Positions 36,874-46,058 of a stretch of 64,000 nucleotides of DNA are shown here, piece after piece. The notes under the pieces are model-generated. The model searched no databases. It was not told where the DNA came from and saw only the letters and a list, made by a program, of their open reading frames with translations. The stretch covers positions 5,812,501-5,876,500 of the forward strand of contig NZ_CP012184.1 of assembly GCF_001420995.1 (NCBI RefSeq), in the 5' to 3' direction. Numbering within the stretch: the first letter of the stretch is position 1; every line of letters starts with the position of its first letter. The position numbers and the translations under genes were made by a program. This DNA is from Pseudonocardia sp. EC080619-01 (GTDB lineage Bacteria > Actinomycetota > Actinomycetes > Mycobacteriales > Pseudonocardiaceae).

Positions 36874-37695
36874 ATGCTCACTGTGCTCGGATGCCGTGCG
36901 GCGATGCCCGCCGACGGACAGGCCAGTTCGGCCTACCTCGTGTCCACCGACTCGACCCGTGTCCTGCTCGACTGCGGACCAGGGGCGGTGACCGCGCTCG
37001 GCGCGGTCTCCACGCCCGCAGCGCTCGACGGGATCGTCATCAGCCACCTGCACACCGACCACTGCTACGACGTGTTGCCGCTGGGCAAGGCGTTGCTGAC
37101 GTCCCGGATGCTCGGGAACGACCGTTTCCCGACCCTGCCGACGGCCGGGCCAGCGCCCGGTGACCGTCCGATCCCGCTCCATGTCCCGAAGGGCGGCCGG
37201 GCGGCGCTGGAGCGCCTCGCCGCGGTGTTCCGGATCCCCAGCCGGCCCGAGCTCGACCGTGCGTTCGGGGCGGCGTTGGAGATCCGGGAGTACGAGCCGG
37301 GAGAGGAGCTGACCATCGGCGACTGCCGCGTCGTGCTGCGGCCGCTGCACCACACGATGTCCAACTGCGGTGTCCGCGTGACCGATCCCGCGGGGTCGAG
37401 CCTGGTCTACAGCGGCGACACCTCGGACGTCGCCGGGCTGAGCGAGCTCGCCCGCGGAGCGGACCTGCTGCTGTGCGAGTCCACCCTCGAGTTGCCCGAC
37501 GACACCTCCGACGGGCACATGAGTGCGGCTCGTGCGGGGCGGGTGGCCGCCGCGGCCGAGGTGGGCCAGTTGGTGCTGACCCACTTCGTCACCGCGGATC
37601 CCACCTGGCTCGATGCGCGCCGTGCCGAGGCGTGCGAGTCGTTCGCCGGCCCGGTGCATCTCGCCGCGCCGGAGCGTGTGTTCCCGGTCTGCTGA
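36874..37695 (+). CDS. Metallo-beta-lactamase-fold hydrolase
   Basis: The 273-aa enzyme has the binuclear zinc signature SHLHTDHCYD (HxHxDH, about residues 59-68), a later HHT, YSGDTSD (metal Asp) and a final LTHF. The overall pattern, with LDCGPGAVTAL after the first strand and the long YSGDT segment, resembles the RNase Z/ElaC and phosphodiesterase-like branch rather than a lactamase. The substrate is unknown. ATG 36874 is preferred; GTG 36871 is directly in front of it. The gene faces the Ugp-like importer across a shared terminator. Confidence 0.85.
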   Translation: MLTVLGCRAAMPADGQASSAYLVSTDSTRVLLDCGPGAVTALGAVSTPAALDGIVISHLHTDHCYDVLPLGKALLTSRMLGNDRFPTLPTAGPAPGDRPIPLHVPKGGRAALERLAAVFRIPSRPELDRAFGAALEIREYEPGEELTIGDCRVVLRPLHHTMSNCGVRVTDPAGSSLVYSGDTSDVAGLSELARGADLLLCESTLELPDDTSDGHMSAARAGRVAAAAEVGQLVLTHFVTADPTWLDARRAEACESFAGPVHLAAPERVFPVC

Positions 37696-37711
37696 GCACG
37701 CACTCCCGGAA

Positions 37712-37762
37712 CCTGTGGGTGGGCCGGGGCGGGGCGAGTGATCGTCCCGGCCCACCCACAGG
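37712..37762. terminator. Strong bidirectional terminator
   Basis: Perfect 17-bp inverted repeat, CCTGTGGGTGGGCCGGG at 37712-37728 and its complement at 37746-37762, with a 17-nt loop. It exactly fills the gap between the convergent metallo-hydrolase and ABC ATPase genes, so it can end both transcripts. Confidence 0.85.
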
Positions 37763-38857
37763 TCAGGCGCGGGACCCGATGCGCCGCCCGGTCCCGGGAT
37801 CGAAGCGGTGCAGGTCGCGCGCTGCGATCGAGACCCGCACGTGGTCACCGACCGCGCGCCCGCTCGCGATCGGCTCGGTGAACGACCACCGGCCTTCGCG
37901 GCTGCGGCAGTGCACGAGCCTGTCGTGGCCGGCGAACTCGACGACGTCGACGGTGCCGTCGAGCACCATCGCGTCGACCTCGGGCGTGTCGCCGTCACCG
38001 AGGACGACTCCGTCCGCCGGGCGCCACCCCCACCGGGCGCGGTCGTGATCGAGCACGTTCATCGGCGGGCTGCCGACGAAGGTCGCGACGAACTCGTCGT
38101 GTGGGCGTCGGTAGACCTCGTCCGGTGCGGCGGCCTGCACGACTCGCCCGGCCCGCATGACGATCAGGTGCGTGGCGATCGACAGTGCCTCGGACTGGTC
38201 GTGGGTGACCATGACCAGGGTCGCGCCGAGCTCGCGGTGCAGCCGTGCCAGCTCGGTCCGGGCCTGGGCGCGGAGCTGGGCGTCGAGGCTCGACAGCGGT
38301 TCGTCGAGCAGCAGCACCGGGCGGCGGCGCACGATCGCTCTGGCGAGTGCGACCCGCTGCCGCTGGCCACCCGACAGCTGCGCCGGGCGCCGTTCGAGCA
38401 GACCTGCCAGACCGAGCTGGGCACTCACCTCGTCGACCCGCCGGTCGATCTCGGCGCGCCCGGGGCCCGCACCGCGCGAGTGGCGGGCTTCGAGCCGCAT
38501 GCCGAACCCGATGTTCGCCGCGACCGACAGGTGCGGGTAGAGCGCGTAGTCCTGGAAGACCATCGCGAGTCCACGTCCACCGGGAGCGGTGTCGGTGACG
38601 TCGGTCCCGCCGATGCGCACGCGGCCCTCGCCGGGGGAGAGCAGTCCTGCGACGACCGAGAGCAGTGTCGACTTCCCGCAGCCCGAGGGGCCCACGATCA
38701 CGGTCAGGGAACCGTGCGGGACAGCGAGGTCGTCGACGTCGAGGGCGAGTGTGGGGCCGTAGCGGTGGCGTACCCCGAGCAGCTCGATGCCCGCTGCGGT
38801 CGTGACGGCGGGCACGGTGGGCTGCCCCGGGTCCGCGGTCTCCTTCTGCAGGGTCAC
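37763..38857 (-). CDS. ABC importer ATPase, MalK/UgpC type
   Basis: The 364-aa CUT1-family ATPase has Walker A GPSGCGKST (about residues 56-64), Q-loop FQDYALYPH, signature LSGGQRQRVALARA (about 164), Walker B VLLLDEPLSSLD and an H-loop THD, then a C-terminal TOBE regulatory domain (about 250-355). MalK-like ATPases often serve several sugar importers, but here the gene is the last of a complete importer operon. GTG 38857 is one base short of the permease stop codon. Confidence 0.92.
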   Translation of the reverse strand: MTLQKETADPGQPTVPAVTTAAGIELLGVRHRYGPTLALDVDDLAVPHGSLTVIVGPSGCGKSTLLSVVAGLLSPGEGRVRIGGTDVTDTAPGGRGLAMVFQDYALYPHLSVAANIGFGMRLEARHSRGAGPGRAEIDRRVDEVSAQLGLAGLLERRPAQLSGGQRQRVALARAIVRRRPVLLLDEPLSSLDAQLRAQARTELARLHRELGATLVMVTHDQSEALSIATHLIVMRAGRVVQAAAPDEVYRRPHDEFVATFVGSPPMNVLDHDRARWGWRPADGVVLGDGDTPEVDAMVLDGTVDVVEFAGHDRLVHCRSREGRWSFTEPIASGRAVGDHVRVSIAARDLHRFDPGTGRRIGSRA

Positions 38858-38858
38858 G

Positions 38859-39659
38859 TCAGCGCCTTCCGGCTCGGAGGAACGCGGCGGTGATCCGTCG
38901 CGAGAACACGGCGTAGACCGCGATGACGGGCGCGCACGCCAGCACCGAGGCCGCGAGCAGCGGGCCGGGGTTGCCGCCCTCCTGGTTGTCGAACAGGGCC
39001 AGGCCCTGCTGGATCGTGGTGTTCTCCGGGCTGGGGGCGACCAGAGCGGGCCACAGGTACTCGTTCCAGGTCGTGATGAACACGAGGATCCCGACCGCGC
39101 CGAGCGCGGGACGGAGCTGGGGGAGCACGACGTACCAGAGCGTCTCCGCCGGCCGCGCCCCGTCGATCGCCGCGGCGCCGAGCAGGTCGGCGGGCAGGGA
39201 TCGCACGTGCTCCCACATCAGCAGCACGGCCAGACCGCAGGAGGCCAGCTGGGGCACGATCAGGCCCGGGTAGGTGTCGCGCCACCCCAGGCCCGTCGCG
39301 ATCAGGAACTGGGGGATCACCATCGCCTGGAGCGGCACGATCAGCGACACGGTGACCGCGCCGAGGACCAGGCGCCGGCTGCGCACACCCAGGCTCAGCA
39401 TGGCGTAGGCGGCGAGGACGGCGACCAGCAGCTGGGCCGCGGTCACCCCGAGTGCGGTCACCAGGGAGTTCAGCAGCAGCCGACCGATCGGGAACAGGGT
39501 GAGGGCGTCGAGGTAGTTGGCGGCCGACACCGGTGACGGGCCGATCTCGAAGATCGCGTTCGGTGCGCGGAAGGAGGTCAGCAGGGTCCAGATCAGGGGG
39601 AACGACACACCCAGCCCGGTGATCGCGAGCGGTGCGTGCCAGCGCAGCTCAGCGCGCAT
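38859..39659 (-). CDS. ABC importer permease, UgpE/MalG type
   Basis: The 266-aa inner-membrane permease has six hydrophobic segments and the EAA-like coupling loop AAAIDGARPAETLWYVVLPQLRPAL (about residues 165-190), which contacts the ATPase. The segment FITTWNEYLWPALV is typical for MalG/UgpE-type permeases. Its ATG overlaps the end of the other permease by 11 bp, so the two are translated together. Confidence 0.92.
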   Translation of the reverse strand: MRAELRWHAPLAITGLGVSFPLIWTLLTSFRAPNAIFEIGPSPVSAANYLDALTLFPIGRLLLNSLVTALGVTAAQLLVAVLAAYAMLSLGVRSRRLVLGAVTVSLIVPLQAMVIPQFLIATGLGWRDTYPGLIVPQLASCGLAVLLMWEHVRSLPADLLGAAAIDGARPAETLWYVVLPQLRPALGAVGILVFITTWNEYLWPALVAPSPENTTIQQGLALFDNQEGGNPGPLLAASVLACAPVIAVYAVFSRRITAAFLRAGRR

Positions 39660-40575
39660 CGTGGCTCCTTCTCCGTGCCGACGCGATCGCGCCGAACGCC
39701 ACGGCGAGGGTCGCCGTGATGGTGACCGCGAGTGCGGACGCGGCGCCGGCGTCGAAGAAGTCGAAGCCCTCGGCGTAGAGCCGGTAGTAGATGTTGTCCG
39801 TCGCCCCGTCGGGCCCGCCCCGGGTCAGGACGGCGACGTTGGTGAACACCCACTGCCCGGCCACGACCACGCACAGCGCGGTGAGCAGGACGACCGTGCG
39901 GGCGAGCTGGGGCAACACGACGTACCGCGTCGTCTCCCAGCCGGTGGCGCCGTCGATGCGGGCCGCCTCGATCGAGCGGCGGTCGATGCCGGCCAGTGCT
40001 GCCGAGAACAGCACCATGTTCAGTGCGACGATCTTGCCCGCGGTGATCACGACGATGACGGGTAGCGCCGTGCGCGGGTCACCCAGCCAGTTCGGGCTCG
40101 GCAGCCCCGACCCGGACAGCACGGTGTCGACCAGCCCCTGCTCCGGGCTCAGCAGGAACTTCCAGGAGATCGCGGTGGCCAGCGGAGCCAGCACCACCGG
40201 CGAGAACAGCAGGGCCCGGTAGGCCTCGGCCGCGCGTCCGGGGCGGCGCCACAGCATCAACGCCAAGGTCATCGGGAACACGGTGGCGAACGGCAGCATG
40301 CCCAGGACGTAGAACCCGGTGCGCACGATCGCGTTCGTGGTCTCCGGCCGGCCGAACAGCTCGACGTAGTTCTCCACGCCGACGAACTCGGGGTCCGGTG
40401 AGATCAGGTTCCAGTCCAGTACCGACAGCACGCCGGTCCACAGCAACGGGCCGTAGACCCAGATCACCAGGGCTGCGATCAGCGGTCCGAGGTAGAGCCA
40501 GGGGCGGGCCCGCCGGCCCGCACGCGGGGCAGGGGGCGGCGCCGCCGTGGCCTCCGCGTCGACTGTCGCGTTCAC
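39649..40575 (-). CDS. ABC importer permease, UgpA/MalF type
   Basis: The 308-aa permease has a cytoplasmic N-terminal tail rich in Pro/Arg, six hydrophobic segments and the coupling loop EAARIDGATGWETTRYVVLPQL (about residues 205-226). The wording of helix 1 and the following FVGVENYVELFG segment are as in UgpA-type proteins. GTG 40575 overlaps the stop codon of the substrate-binding protein gene by 4 bp (GTGA). Confidence 0.92.
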   Translation of the reverse strand: MNATVDAEATAAPPPAPRAGRRARPWLYLGPLIAALVIWVYGPLLWTGVLSVLDWNLISPDPEFVGVENYVELFGRPETTNAIVRTGFYVLGMLPFATVFPMTLALMLWRRPGRAAEAYRALLFSPVVLAPLATAISWKFLLSPEQGLVDTVLSGSGLPSPNWLGDPRTALPVIVVITAGKIVALNMVLFSAALAGIDRRSIEAARIDGATGWETTRYVVLPQLARTVVLLTALCVVVAGQWVFTNVAVLTRGGPDGATDNIYYRLYAEGFDFFDAGAASALAVTITATLAVAFGAIASARRRSHDAR

Positions 40576-41876
40576 CGCGTCGACAGCCCGCGGATCTTCT
40601 CGGCCGCGGCCCGCAGGGTCGTGGCCGGGTCCGCGCCGCGCAGGACGATGGGTTCCACCGCCTCGTCCTGCAGTGTCACGACCGCGCGGTTGGCCTGTCC
40701 GCCGGGGAAGACCTGGTAGGGCTCCACGGTGTCGAGCTGCTTCACCGCGGGCAGCAGCCGGGGGTTCCGGGCGAAGTGGTCCCCGAGGTAGGCGGGGTCC
40801 TCGGCCAGTGCCGGGCGCAGTGGCAGGTAGCCGATCTTCTCCGCGTACACGGTGTAGGCCTCGGCGCTGGACATGAACCGCACGAACTTCCACGCCGCCT
40901 GCCGGCGGTCCTCGTCGTCGGTGAGCACGGCCAGACCGGCGCCGGAGTAGGTGGGCTTCGGCGCGCCCCGGCCGAACGTGGGGAATCCCGCGGTGCGGAG
41001 ATCGAACGTGCCGGTCGAGGCCGTCTCCAGCGAGACGAGTGCGCCGGTGCTGGCCAGCAGCATCCCCAGCCGCCCGGAGCCGAACAGCGAGAGGGCGTCG
41101 GCGGTGGAGACGGCCGGCTGCGCTCCGGCGGTGGTGAGCTCCTGGACCTGGCTGAGCGCGTCGACGGCCCGCGGGCTGTCGACGGTGATCTCCCCACCGG
41201 GCCCGACCATCGATCCACCCGCGGTGTTGATGATCGACTGGGTCAGGTAGTCGGACTTGCCGACGTCGGCGACGGCGAGGTAGGCGCCCGCCCGACCGCT
41301 GCGGGCGATGGCCAGGGCGGCCTCGCGGACCTCGGCCATCGACGTCGGTGGGGTGTCGGGATCCAGGCCCGCGGCCCGGAACAGGTCGGCGTTGTAGTAG
41401 AGCGTGGGGATCGACATGGTGAACGGCATCGCCTTGACCACGCCGTCGTCGGCGACCGCTGCCATGAGGTTCGGTGCCATGCCCTCGGCGTGAGCGGCCC
41501 ACTGGTCCCCGGCGATCTCCTGGACGGGGGCGACGGGGAGATCGGCGTAGGCCTCGGCCATCTTGCTCCACCCGATCTGGGCGACATCGGGTGGACTGCC
41601 GGCCGCGGTGTCGGCCTTGAGCTTGGTGAGCACGTCGGCGACCGCGACCGGCTGGGTGCGCACGGTGATCCCGGGGTTCTGCTCCTGGAAGCGGTCGATC
41701 AACCCCTGCATGGCCTGGCCGCCGAGGTCGGGGGTCCCGATGCTGTAGCCGAGGAAGGTCAGCTCGATCGGCTCGGTGCCCTCCGGGGCCGTTCCGTTGC
41801 TCGCACCGCAGGCGGCGGTGGCTGCCAGTCCCACTGCGGCGAGCAGCGCTGCCGCGCTCCGCGCTATCCGGTTCAT
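40572..41876 (-). CDS. Extracellular solute-binding lipoprotein, UgpB type
   Basis: The 434-aa lipoprotein has a signal peptide with a hydrophobic stretch and lipobox LAATAAC (Cys about residue 23), then a family-1 solute-binding fold (ELTFLGYS at the start, PTLYYNADLFRAAGLDPD ligand loop). It resembles UgpB-like binding proteins, so sn-glycerol-3-phosphate, glycerophosphodiesters or an oligosaccharide are candidates, none proven. First gene of the importer operon; 264 bp separate it from the LysR regulator transcribed in the same direction upstream. Confidence 0.9.
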   Translation of the reverse strand: MNRIARSAAALLAAVGLAATAACGASNGTAPEGTEPIELTFLGYSIGTPDLGGQAMQGLIDRFQEQNPGITVRTQPVAVADVLTKLKADTAAGSPPDVAQIGWSKMAEAYADLPVAPVQEIAGDQWAAHAEGMAPNLMAAVADDGVVKAMPFTMSIPTLYYNADLFRAAGLDPDTPPTSMAEVREAALAIARSGRAGAYLAVADVGKSDYLTQSIINTAGGSMVGPGGEITVDSPRAVDALSQVQELTTAGAQPAVSTADALSLFGSGRLGMLLASTGALVSLETASTGTFDLRTAGFPTFGRGAPKPTYSGAGLAVLTDDEDRRQAAWKFVRFMSSAEAYTVYAEKIGYLPLRPALAEDPAYLGDHFARNPRLLPAVKQLDTVEPYQVFPGGQANRAVVTLQDEAVEPIVLRGADPATTLRAAAEKIRGLSTR

Positions 41877-42140
41877 CGTCCATCCTCTGTTCGGCTGCGG
41901 CGGGGCGCCCGCCCAGCGTGATCGTCGCGGTGCCGGGTGCGGCGGTCGGCCACGATCAGGACGTTCCGATCGGTCCATCGGTGGTGCCTCTCGACCGGGG
42001 CGGCGGTGCCTCCCGATGAGGTCCGATTGCCGGGCGCTGCCCGGCCGCCGGGACGACCGGCGCCGTCGAGGTCCGGGATGTGCGGGAGCGGGTCGGGCCC
42101 TGGCCCGGCCGTGCGGCGGGACGCGCCGAGGCCACCAGGG

Positions 42141-43103
42141 TCAGGCGCCGACCGCACTGCGCGCCGGAGCCGATCGGCGTGCCGCGCGTGTCGTGCGTGT
42201 CGGACCGGACGGAGCGTCGGCCCTGAGACACCGGACGAACTCCTCGACCAGCGGGTTGTCCACGTCGGATCGCCACACGGCGTACAGGTCGAGAGTGGGC
42301 ACCGGGTCGACCAGGGACACGGTGACCGGTCTGATGCCCACCGCGGAGGCGCAGACCGCGGCCGCCCGTGCCGCCGAGCAGAACCCGATCACGTTGCGGG
42401 CGGCGACGACGATGGAGGTGGCGACGGGATCCTCGACGTGGTCGACCACGTCGAGGGTGAATCCCGCGGCGCCGGCGGTGTGGGTGAGCACGTCGTACAT
42501 CGCGGGGCTCTGCTCACGGTGGAACAGCAGGCACGGCTGCCCCCGGAGATCGTTGAACGACACCTGCCGCAGCGTGGCCCACGGATGGCGATCCCCGACG
42601 AGTGCGACCAGCGGGACGCGCAACAACCGCTGGTGCCCGAGGCCGGCGTCGGCCGGCGGGCCGTAGATCATCGCGACGTCGAGGTCCCCGGAGTGCAGGG
42701 CCCGCAGCTGCAGCCCGGTCCACATCTCGCGCGGGGCGACCACGACGTCGGGGAGCTCGGCGCGCAACCTGGCGATCACGCGGGGGAGGACGCCCTGTGC
42801 CGCCGGGAGGTTGCAGCCGACCCGCACCGTCCCGGCCCGGCCCGCGGCGGCGTGGTGGGCGGCATCGCGCGCCCGCTCGACCCGGTCCAGTACCCCGCGG
42901 GCCTCGGTGACGAATGCCCGGCCCGCGGCGGTCAGGGCCACCTCGTGCGAGGAGCGGCTGACCAGCCGGGTGCCGACACTCTGTTCGAGACGCTGGATCT
43001 GCTGGCTCAGCGAGGGTTGGGCGAGATGCAGGCGTCGTGCTGCCCGGCCGAAGTGCAGTTCCTCGGACAACGTGAGGAAGGAGTGCAGATGCCGCAGTTC
43101 CAT
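42141..43103 (-). CDS. LysR-family regulator
   Basis: The 320-aa LysR protein has a canonical N-terminus (MELRHLHSFLTLSEELHFGRAA..LHLAQPSLSQQI) with winged helix-turn-helix (1-60) and an effector domain (about 90-295). The last 20 residues are basic and disordered. It is divergent from the S10 peptidase across a 166-bp region with a perfect palindrome, so the peptidase gene is its best candidate target; the importer operon follows downstream on the same strand. The effector is unknown. Confidence 0.92.
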   Translation of the reverse strand: MELRHLHSFLTLSEELHFGRAARRLHLAQPSLSQQIQRLEQSVGTRLVSRSSHEVALTAAGRAFVTEARGVLDRVERARDAAHHAAAGRAGTVRVGCNLPAAQGVLPRVIARLRAELPDVVVAPREMWTGLQLRALHSGDLDVAMIYGPPADAGLGHQRLLRVPLVALVGDRHPWATLRQVSFNDLRGQPCLLFHREQSPAMYDVLTHTAGAAGFTLDVVDHVEDPVATSIVVAARNVIGFCSAARAAAVCASAVGIRPVTVSLVDPVPTLDLYAVWRSDVDNPLVEEFVRCLRADAPSGPTRTTRAARRSAPARSAVGA

Positions 43104-43204
43104 GTGGTCTCCTCGGCCGTGGTCAGCCGACCGTAGGTGAGCCGGCGCAACGCGGCGTGAACGACGACCGAACACGGCCGGGGCAGGTCTGTGACGAGGC
43201 TTGA

Positions 43205-43223
43205 CCGTGCCGCGACGGCACGG
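43205..43223. promoter_or_regulatory. Palindrome between LysR and peptidase genes
   Basis: Perfect inverted repeat CCGTGCCG-CGA-CGGCACGG, 47 bp upstream of the peptidase ATG and 102 bp from the LysR start, flanked by CTGTGA on both sides. It could be the LysR operator or a hairpin in the 5' leader. Confidence 0.45.
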
Positions 43224-43269
43224 ACTGTGATGGTCGGGACGAACCACCCCACAGCTGGAGGAGCCCCGG

Positions 43270-44787
43270 ATGACCCGCGCCGACGTCGACCACGACACCC
43301 CCGCAGCAGCAACGACGACGGGGACGACGCACGAGCCGCCCGCGGGTGCGTCGAGCACCGGCACGTGGAACGGGATGGAGTACCGGGCGACGGCGCAGTG
43401 GCTGGTGCTGCGCAAGGACGACAAGCCCACCGCGGAGATGTTCTCCGTCGCCTACCTCGCCGGCTCCGGCGAGCCCCGGCCCGTCACCTTCGTCTTCAAC
43501 GGCGGCCCCGGTGCCTCGTCGGCATATCTGCACCTCGGCGCGGTCGGCCCGCGGCGGGTCGACTTCCCCGGTGACGGTTCGATGCCGCCCTCACCGCCGC
43601 GGCTGGTGGACAACGACGAGTCGTGGCTCGCGTTCACCGACCTGGTGTTCATCGACCCGGTCGGCACCGGGTTCAGCCGGATGATCGAGAAGAACGGTAC
43701 GGAGAAGCAGGAGCAGGACGCGGACGCCTACTTCGGCACCGAACGTGACCTGCAGTCGTTGTGCGAGTTCATCAGGCGCTGGCTCAGCGAGCACCGGCGA
43801 TGGAGCTCGCCGGTGTTCGTCGCGGGGGAGAGCTACGGCGGTTACCGCGCCGGGCGATTGACCCGCATGCTCGGCGAGAGCGCCGGGATCGGCCTCGCCG
43901 GCGCCGTGCTCATCTCCCCGGCGCTGGAGTTCGCGGGCATCGGCGCCGGGGTCTTCGGTGGCGACTACGAGGTGCTGCCGTGGGTGGACGTGCTGCCCAC
44001 CATGGCCCTGGCCGCCCACCACCACGGGCGCTCCCGGGCGTTCGGTCCCGATGTCTCGGTCGACGAGGTGCGTCGTGCGGCGGAGCAGTTCGCGACCGGC
44101 GACTACGCCGTGTTCCTCACCCGTGGTGCCTCCGGCGAGGCGGGGGAGCGCGAACGCGTCATCGGGCGCCTGGCGGACCTGCTCGGGCTGCCGCCGGAGT
44201 TCGTGGCCCGCGCGGAGGGCCGGGTCCGGGTGCACCAGTTCGCGCGCGAACTGCTGCGCGAGCAGGGACGTGTGGTGGGGCGGTTCGACGCGACCGTCAC
44301 CACGTCGGACCCGTTCCCGGACCGGGACGTGTTCACCGGCGGCGACCCCACCCTGACCGGGGCGGCACCGGTCTACACCACCGCGGTGAACCACCTGCTG
44401 CGCTCGGAGATCGGGTTGGCGACCGATCGTGAGTACCTGCTGCTCAACACCGACGTGGTGCAGAAGTGGAAGGACGACGGCGCGAGCCTGTACCTGCAGC
44501 CCCTGCAGGGCGCGACCGACGACTTCCGCTACGGGATGGCGTTGAACCCCCGGCTGCGTGCGTTCATCACGCACGGAGTCCACGACCTGCAGACGCCCTA
44601 CTACGCGGCCGACCGGCTGCACAACCTGATGCGCCTGGACCCGGCGACGGCCGAGCGTCTCACGGTGCGCCACTTCGACGGTGGCCACATGTTCTACGCC
44701 TGGACCCGCAGCCGGCAGGACTTCACCTCGGCGATCGCGGACTTCGTCGCGGAGTCGACGGCGTCGCACCGGCCCGCCGCGTCCTGA
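43270..44787 (+). CDS. Serine carboxypeptidase-like S10 peptidase
   Basis: The 505-aa alpha/beta-hydrolase has the S10 oxyanion-hole motif FNGGPGASS (about residues 77-85), nucleophile Ser in GESYGGYRAG (about 195), Asp in GVHDLQTPYYA and His in DGGHMFYAW. S10 enzymes remove C-terminal residues and are mostly eukaryotic and secreted; the bacterial members often lack a signal peptide, as here, so the location is probably cytoplasmic and the substrate unknown. A GGAGGAG ribosome site precedes ATG 43270. Confidence 0.9.
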   Translation: MTRADVDHDTPAAATTTGTTHEPPAGASSTGTWNGMEYRATAQWLVLRKDDKPTAEMFSVAYLAGSGEPRPVTFVFNGGPGASSAYLHLGAVGPRRVDFPGDGSMPPSPPRLVDNDESWLAFTDLVFIDPVGTGFSRMIEKNGTEKQEQDADAYFGTERDLQSLCEFIRRWLSEHRRWSSPVFVAGESYGGYRAGRLTRMLGESAGIGLAGAVLISPALEFAGIGAGVFGGDYEVLPWVDVLPTMALAAHHHGRSRAFGPDVSVDEVRRAAEQFATGDYAVFLTRGASGEAGERERVIGRLADLLGLPPEFVARAEGRVRVHQFARELLREQGRVVGRFDATVTTSDPFPDRDVFTGGDPTLTGAAPVYTTAVNHLLRSEIGLATDREYLLLNTDVVQKWKDDGASLYLQPLQGATDDFRYGMALNPRLRAFITHGVHDLQTPYYAADRLHNLMRLDPATAERLTVRHFDGGHMFYAWTRSRQDFTSAIADFVAESTASHRPAAS

Positions 44788-44850
44788 GGTCCGCCCTCGC
44801 CGGATCCGCTCGATGGGGGCCGGCGACGGCTCCCGGCAACATCATCTTAA

Positions 44851-44868
44851 TGTCGACATACGTTGACA
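44851..44868. promoter_or_regulatory. ArsR-regulon operator 1 (before the amidase and IS630)
   Basis: 18-bp dyad TGTCGACAT-ACGTTGACA, same spacing as the dyads at 47637 and 49511. It is 17 bp left of the IS630 TA target site. Before insertion it would have been about 53 bp from the amidase start. The half-site TGTCGAYA is shared by all three sites. Confidence 0.65.
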
Positions 44869-44887
44869 TGTTGTCGGAGCGTTCCTA

Positions 44888-46022
44888 GTGTCATGAGTCG
44901 CGAGTTCGCGACATATTTGTAAGGTGGTCTGGTGGCGCGGACCGGACGACCCAAGGCCGAGCTGATCCTGTCCGACGATGAGCGGTCAGCGTTGGAGGAA
45001 TGGATTCGCCGCGGGTCGACTCCGCAGGCGTGGGCGCTGCGGTGTGTCGGATCATCCTGGCGTGCGCTTCGGGCGCGACGAACAAGGAAGTCGCGGCGCA
45101 GACGGGGTCGGCTGCGCACACGGTGGGCCGGTGGCGTGCCCGGTTCGTTGCTCACCGGATCGCCGGGCTGGGGGACCTGCCCCGTCCGGGCGGTCCGCGC
45201 ACGGTCACCGACGCTCAGGTCGCCGAGGTGATCACCACGACGTTGGAGTCCAAACCGGCTGATGCGACGCACTGGTCGACCCGCGGGATGGCCGAGCATT
45301 CGGGGTTGTCCCAATCGACGATCTCGCGGATCTGGCGCACCTTCGGGTTGGCCCCGCACCGAGCCGAGACGTTCAAGCTGTCCACCGATCCGTACTTCAT
45401 CGAGAAACTCCACGACGTCGTCGGTCTCTACCTTGACCCGCCCGAGCGGGCGCTGGTGTTCTGCGTGGACGAGAAATCCCAGATCCAGGCCTTGAACCGG
45501 TCCCAACCAGTGCTGCCGATGATGCCCGGCATCCCGCAGCGACTGACCCACGACTACGTGCGGGCAGGAACCACGACGTTGTTCGCCGCGCTCGAGGTCA
45601 CGACCGGGAAGGTGATCGGGTCGCTGCATCGCCGCCATCGCGCGAGCGAGTTCCGCACGTTCTTGACCAGGCTCGACCGCGAGGTCCCCGCCGAGCTGGA
45701 CGTGCACCTGGTGCTGGACAACTACGCCACCCACAAGACCCCGGCTATCAAGACCTGGCTGGTGGCTCACCCGAGGTTCCACCTGCATTTCACCCCGACC
45801 GGATCGTCGTGGCTCAACCTGGTCGAGCGTTGGTTCGCCGAGCTGACCACCAAGAAGATCCGCCGCGGCGTGCACACCTCGGTCCCCGCCCTCGAAGCCG
45901 ACATCCGCGACTGGATCGCCGGCTGGAACAACAACCCCAAGCCCTTCGCGTGGACCAAGACCGCGGACGAGATTCTCGAACGACTCACCCGATATCTGAA
46001 GCGAATCCCTGACTCAGGACAC
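44888..46022 (+). mobile_element. IS630-family insertion sequence
   Basis: The 1135-bp element carries one transposase gene and is flanked by a duplicated TA (44886-44887 and 46023-46024), the hallmark of IS630/Tc1-mariner insertion. The terminal inverted repeats begin GTGTCATGAGTC at the left and GTGTCCTGAGTC (reverse complement) at the right, with 11 of the first 12 bases identical and patchy similarity further in. The empty site reconstructs to CCTAGG. It sits between operator 1 and the amidase gene and reads in the same direction as the amidase. Confidence 0.9.
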
Positions 46023-46025
46023 TAG
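44932..46025 (+). pseudogene. IS630 transposase, frameshifted
   Basis: The N-terminal part (GTG 44932, [17 protein letters not shown]...WALRC) and the rest ([19 protein letters not shown].. to 46025) are in different frames. The join lies in TGTGT at 45043-45047, where two extra bases relative to the expected RCRIIL codons shift the frame. Downstream the winged HTH and the DDE catalytic core are intact: [18 protein letters not shown] and LVERWFAEL give Asp, Asp and Glu. The stop codon TAG is made of the duplicated TA plus the flanking G. Without a frameshift event no complete transposase is made. Confidence 0.85.
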
Positions 46026-46058
46026 GTTCGTCGCACCAGCCGTCCCGGAGGAGTGCTC

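Noticed and set aside
37763-41876. Naming the importer as a glycerol-3-phosphate transporter
   Set aside because: The resemblance is to the broad CUT1/Ugp group; no residue seen fixes the ligand.
44932-46025. Programmed -1 frameshifting of the IS630 transposase
   Set aside because: The join TGTGT is not a known slippery heptamer, and simple removal of two bases restores the family sequence; a mutation is the simpler explanation.
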